Of a DNA stretch of 64,000 nucleotides, positions 61,837 to 64,000 are shown in pieces. The notes under the pieces are model-generated. The model saw nothing but the letters and a program-made list of their open reading frames with translations. It searched no databases and had not been told where the DNA came from. The first letter of the stretch is position 1; each line of letters starts with the position of its first letter. A program made the translations under genes and the position numbers. The stretch is from Bacillota bacterium (GTDB lineage: Bacteria > Bacillota > Bacilli > Paenibacillales > Paenibacillaceae): NCBI GenBank assembly GCA_023460795.1, contig JAEWPC010000025.1, forward strand, positions 1 through 64,000, written 5' to 3'.

Positions 61837-61844
61837 TGCTTAAA

Positions 61845-61930
61845 GCGCGTCAGGAGCGGCGGCGGAGGTCCGCGATCGGCCAACATTGGACGATTCGGGC
61901 GTTCTCCTCGTTGCAACCTGGCGCGTTTTT
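61845..61930 (+). terminator. Candidate terminator after rpmF
   Basis: GCGCGTCAGG (61845-61854) pairs with CCTGGCGCG (61917-61925), then five T. The loop is long (about 60 nt) with internal pairing. The 3' arm lies within the spacer of the fapR promoter. Confidence 0.5.
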
Positions 61931-61939
61931 CTTTATACT
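61911..61939 (+). promoter_or_regulatory. fapR operon promoter
   Basis: TTGCAA (61911-61916), 17 bp, TATACT (61934-61939). The FapR operator begins five bases after the -10. Confidence 0.7.
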
Positions 61940-61943
61940 CTTT

Positions 61944-61960
61944 TTGGTACCTGGTAATAA
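61944..61960 (+). promoter_or_regulatory. FapR operator
   Basis: TTGGTACCTGGTAATAA closely matches the 17-base FapR consensus (TTAGTACCTNGTACTAA form) and sits over the expected transcription start of the fapR-plsX operon. FapR should repress here until malonyl-CoA accumulates. Confidence 0.85.
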
Positions 61961-62012
61961 AGGTTACATACAGGGTTGTAACTGTAACCCGTATAGAAAG
62001 CGGTGGTGAACG

Positions 62013-62582
62013 TTGGAACGGCTTCCGAAACGACAGCGTCACCAGGAGCTAAGCCGGCTTCTGGAAGATAACCCGTTCCTCACCGACCGGGAGCTGACGC
62101 GGTTACTGAAGGTCAGCATCCAAACGATACGCTTAGACCGATTGGAGCTTGCCATACCCGAGCTGAGGGAAAGACTAAAGCTCATGGCGGAGCTCTCGCA
62201 CGACTCGGTTCGTTCGTTGCCTCTGCATGAGGTAATCGGCGAAATCGTAGATCTGCAGTTGGACAAGAGCGGCATCTCGCTGTTCGAGATGAACGAAGAA
62301 CACGTGTTTTCCCGCAGCGGCATCGCCAGAGGACATCATGTATTCGCTCAAGCGAACTCGCTCGCCGTGGCGGTTATCAACGACGAGATCGCGCTTACCG
62401 CTTCCGCGGACATTCGATTCGTCAGGCCCGTAAAGCTAGGCGAGAAATGCATTGCGAAAGCGTATGTGAGATCGAGCGGCGGACAAAAAGCCAAAGTAGA
62501 AGTGTTTACGTACGTTGGCGAAGAGATGGTTTTCCAAGGGAATTTCGTCATCTACCGGTCCGCGGCGGAATCGAAAACATAA
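62013..62582 (+). CDS. fapR: Fatty acid and phospholipid biosynthesis regulator FapR
   Basis: 189 residues. DeoR-like helix-turn-helix (about 7-50; RHQELSRLLEDNPFLTDREL) and a hotdog effector domain (about 75-185; EIVDLQLDKSGISLFEM, FARG-equivalent GIARGHHVFAQANSLAVAVI) that binds malonyl-CoA. The start is TTG (62013-62015) after GGTGGTGA. Self-regulated through the operator just upstream. Followed by plsX in 15 bp. Confidence 0.95.
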   Translation: MERLPKRQRHQELSRLLEDNPFLTDRELTRLLKVSIQTIRLDRLELAIPELRERLKLMAELSHDSVRSLPLHEVIGEIVDLQLDKSGISLFEMNEEHVFSRSGIARGHHVFAQANSLAVAVINDEIALTASADIRFVRPVKLGEKCIAKAYVRSSGGQKAKVEVFTYVGEEMVFQGNFVIYRSAAESKT

Positions 62583-62597
62583 GAGGAGTGACCTTCA

Positions 62598-63587
62598 TTG
62601 CGGATTGCGATAGATGCAATGGGCGGGGATCATGCGCCGCGCGCGCAAGTCGACAGCGCGCTGGCGGCAGCCGCGGAATGGCCGGACACGCAGCTCATTC
62701 TCGTGGGCAAACCGGAAGCGATTCAGCCGCTGCTCGGAGCGAACCCGCCGTCTAATATTTCGATCGAGCCGGCCGACGAAGTCATCGAAAGCGATGACGA
62801 GCCGGTAAGGGCCGTGAGGAGAAAGCAGAATTCCTCCATGGTTGTCGCCGGGCGGATGGTGAAGGAAGGCCGAGCGGACGCCATGATCTCGGCGGGCAAC
62901 ACCGGAGCGTTGATGGCGGTCGGATTGTTGCTGCTCGGACGGCTTAACGGAATCGATCGTCCGGCGCTTGCGCCGATGTTTCCGTCCTCGGATAACGTAG
63001 GCGTGCTGGCGCTCGATATGGGCGCGAATATGGACGCCAAGCCGGAGCACTTGTTACAATATGCCCTCATGGGAACGATTTATAGAGCGAAGGTTCACGG
63101 GATGAACAAGCCTCGCGTCGGATTGCTGAACGTCGGCACGGAGCAGGCTAAAGGCAACGAGCTGACGAAAGCGGCGTTCGATCTGCTCAACGAAGCGCCG
63201 ATCCATTTCGTCGGCAACATCGAAGCCAGGGACGTCCTGAATCGAGCATGCGACGTCATCGTATGCGACGGATTTTCCGGCAACATTATGCTCAAAGCTT
63301 TCGAAGGAGCGGCATCATCGATATTCTCGCTCCTCCGCGAGGAGCTGACGTCGTCCTGGAAGACGAAGCTCGCGGCAGCGATCTTGAGACCGAGCTTCCG
63401 CCGCGTCAGAAGCCGGATGGATTACAACGAATACAACGGAGCGCCTTTGCTCGGCGTTAACGGTCTCGTCGTGAAAGGACACGGTTCCTCCGACGCCAAA
63501 GCGATGAAGACCGCGATCCGCCATACGCGGACGGCGATCGGCAACGGCTTGATCGCGGCATTGACCGAAGAATTCAGCGGAAAGTGA
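62598..63587 (+). CDS. plsX: Phosphate acyltransferase PlsX
   Basis: 329 residues starting at TTG 62598 (AGGAGTG upstream). Converts acyl-ACP to acyl-phosphate for PlsY, the first step of phospholipid synthesis. Family signatures: IAIDAMGGDHAPRA (3-16), SAGNTGALMA (about 98-107), VGLLNVGTE (about 174) and VCDGFSGNIMLK. Member of the FapR-controlled operon. It abuts or overlaps fabH. Confidence 0.96.
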   Translation: MRIAIDAMGGDHAPRAQVDSALAAAAEWPDTQLILVGKPEAIQPLLGANPPSNISIEPADEVIESDDEPVRAVRRKQNSSMVVAGRMVKEGRADAMISAGNTGALMAVGLLLLGRLNGIDRPALAPMFPSSDNVGVLALDMGANMDAKPEHLLQYALMGTIYRAKVHGMNKPRVGLLNVGTEQAKGNELTKAAFDLLNEAPIHFVGNIEARDVLNRACDVIVCDGFSGNIMLKAFEGAASSIFSLLREELTSSWKTKLAAAILRPSFRRVRSRMDYNEYNGAPLLGVNGLVVKGHGSSDAKAMKTAIRHTRTAIGNGLIAALTEEFSGK

Positions 63588-63598
63588 GCGAAAATGCG

Positions 63599-64000
63599 AT
63601 GAAAGACATCTCCGTCGGCATCCTCGGGACTGGCAAATACGTGCCCGACAACCGATTAACGAACGAGCAGTTGGAAAAGATGGTCGAGACGAATAACGAT
63701 TGGATCGTCACGATGACCGGCATTAAGGAAAGGCGGATCGTCGGCGAAGGCCAGGCGACGTCCGACCTGGCTTACGAAGCATCGCTTCGCGCCATGGCAG
63801 CCGCAGGCGTTACGGCGGAACAGATCGATCTGATCATCGTAGCGACCATTACGCCGGACATGTTCTTCCCTTCGACGGCTTGCTTGCTGCAAGAGAAGCT
63901 CGGCGCGAAGAGAGCGGCCGCGTACGACTTGTCCGCCGCTTGCTCCGGATTCATCTATGGAGTCGCGAGCGCGACAGGTTTCATTAAGATGGGCATGTAC
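63599..64000 (+). CDS. fabH: Beta-ketoacyl-ACP synthase III (partial, cut by window end)
   Basis: First 134 residues. Initiates fatty acid synthesis by condensing an acyl-CoA with malonyl-ACP. FabH hallmarks: VGILGTGKYVPDNRLTN, NNDWIVTMTGIKERRI and the catalytic Cys in AACSGFIYG (about 117-125). ATG 63599 is chosen; an in-frame GTG at 63584 overlapping the plsX stop is an alternative start. The His/Asn of the triad lie beyond the window. In Bacillus the gene after plsX is fabD, so fabH here is the Paenibacillus-type order. Confidence 0.93.
   Translation, partial: MKDISVGILGTGKYVPDNRLTNEQLEKMVETNNDWIVTMTGIKERRIVGEGQATSDLAYEASLRAMAAAGVTAEQIDLIIVATITPDMFFPSTACLLQEKLGAKRAAAYDLSAACSGFIYGVASATGFIKMGMY

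Overview
The window is about 57% GC chromosomal DNA from an endospore-forming member of the Firmicutes. Gene content and order resemble Paenibacillaceae (Paenibacillus or Cohnella type): spoVM, ylbJ, spoVIF, a ypeB-like germination gene, remA, yloU/fakA, prpC-prkC-rsgA and fapR-plsX-fabH occur in neighbourhoods known from Bacillus subtilis. No prophage, CRISPR array, tRNA or rRNA gene was seen. The genus is an inference from gene order and style, not from a marker-gene comparison.

Layout. 1-127 is the end of an IS3-family element abutting the 3' side of rpsD. 1-19.7 kb is mixed housekeeping: a GAF/GGDEF diguanylate cyclase, an AT-richer FAD monooxygenase, an M29 aminopeptidase, a short HPr-like protein without the catalytic His region, ylaN, a Ca2+/H+ exchanger, an Asp23 protein, ftsW, a peptidase/nuclease pair, a bacterial XPB helicase with its helicase-associated partner, ylbF-ylbG, a LysR regulator and a PHP phosphatase. 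19.7-29.3 kb holds rqcH, a P-type Ca2+ ATPase, a decayed molybdopterin-oxidoreductase fragment, purT, dapF and a fused homocysteine methyltransferase/MTHF reductase. 29.4-43.1 kb is the remA-gmk-rpoZ, coaBC-priA-def-fmt and rsmB-rlmN-prpC-prkC-rsgA-rpe run. 43.2-49.5 kb holds spoVM, rpmB, yloU, fakA, degV, recG and spoVIF. 49.5-52.7 kb is a TPP-riboswitch-controlled thiamine/pyrimidine uptake operon. 52.7-58.1 kb has a ypeB-like gene, rsmD-coaD and an ECF sigma/anti-sigma pair. 58.4-64 kb has ylbJ and tmcAL on the minus strand, then yceD-rpmF and the FapR-regulated fatty-acid operon fapR-plsX-fabH, cut by the window end.

The least expected structure is non-coding. Three intergenic regions (about 21596-21776, 35895-36074 and 58091-58275) carry the same kind of element: four degenerate hexamers related to CAGTTA at nearly fixed spacing (51-62-51, 50-62-51 and 50-60-50 bp). 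The first two are also recognisably similar in sequence. One of them separates fmt from rsmB, which are usually adjacent. I know of no named family for this element.

Other points of note: an in-frame TAG followed by 34 coding-like codons at the end of the helicase-associated gene, a long near-perfect hairpin between the anti-sigma gene and ylbJ, an inverted repeat that covers the ylbJ ribosome-binding site, and a FapR operator placed directly on a promoter that overlaps the rpmF terminator.
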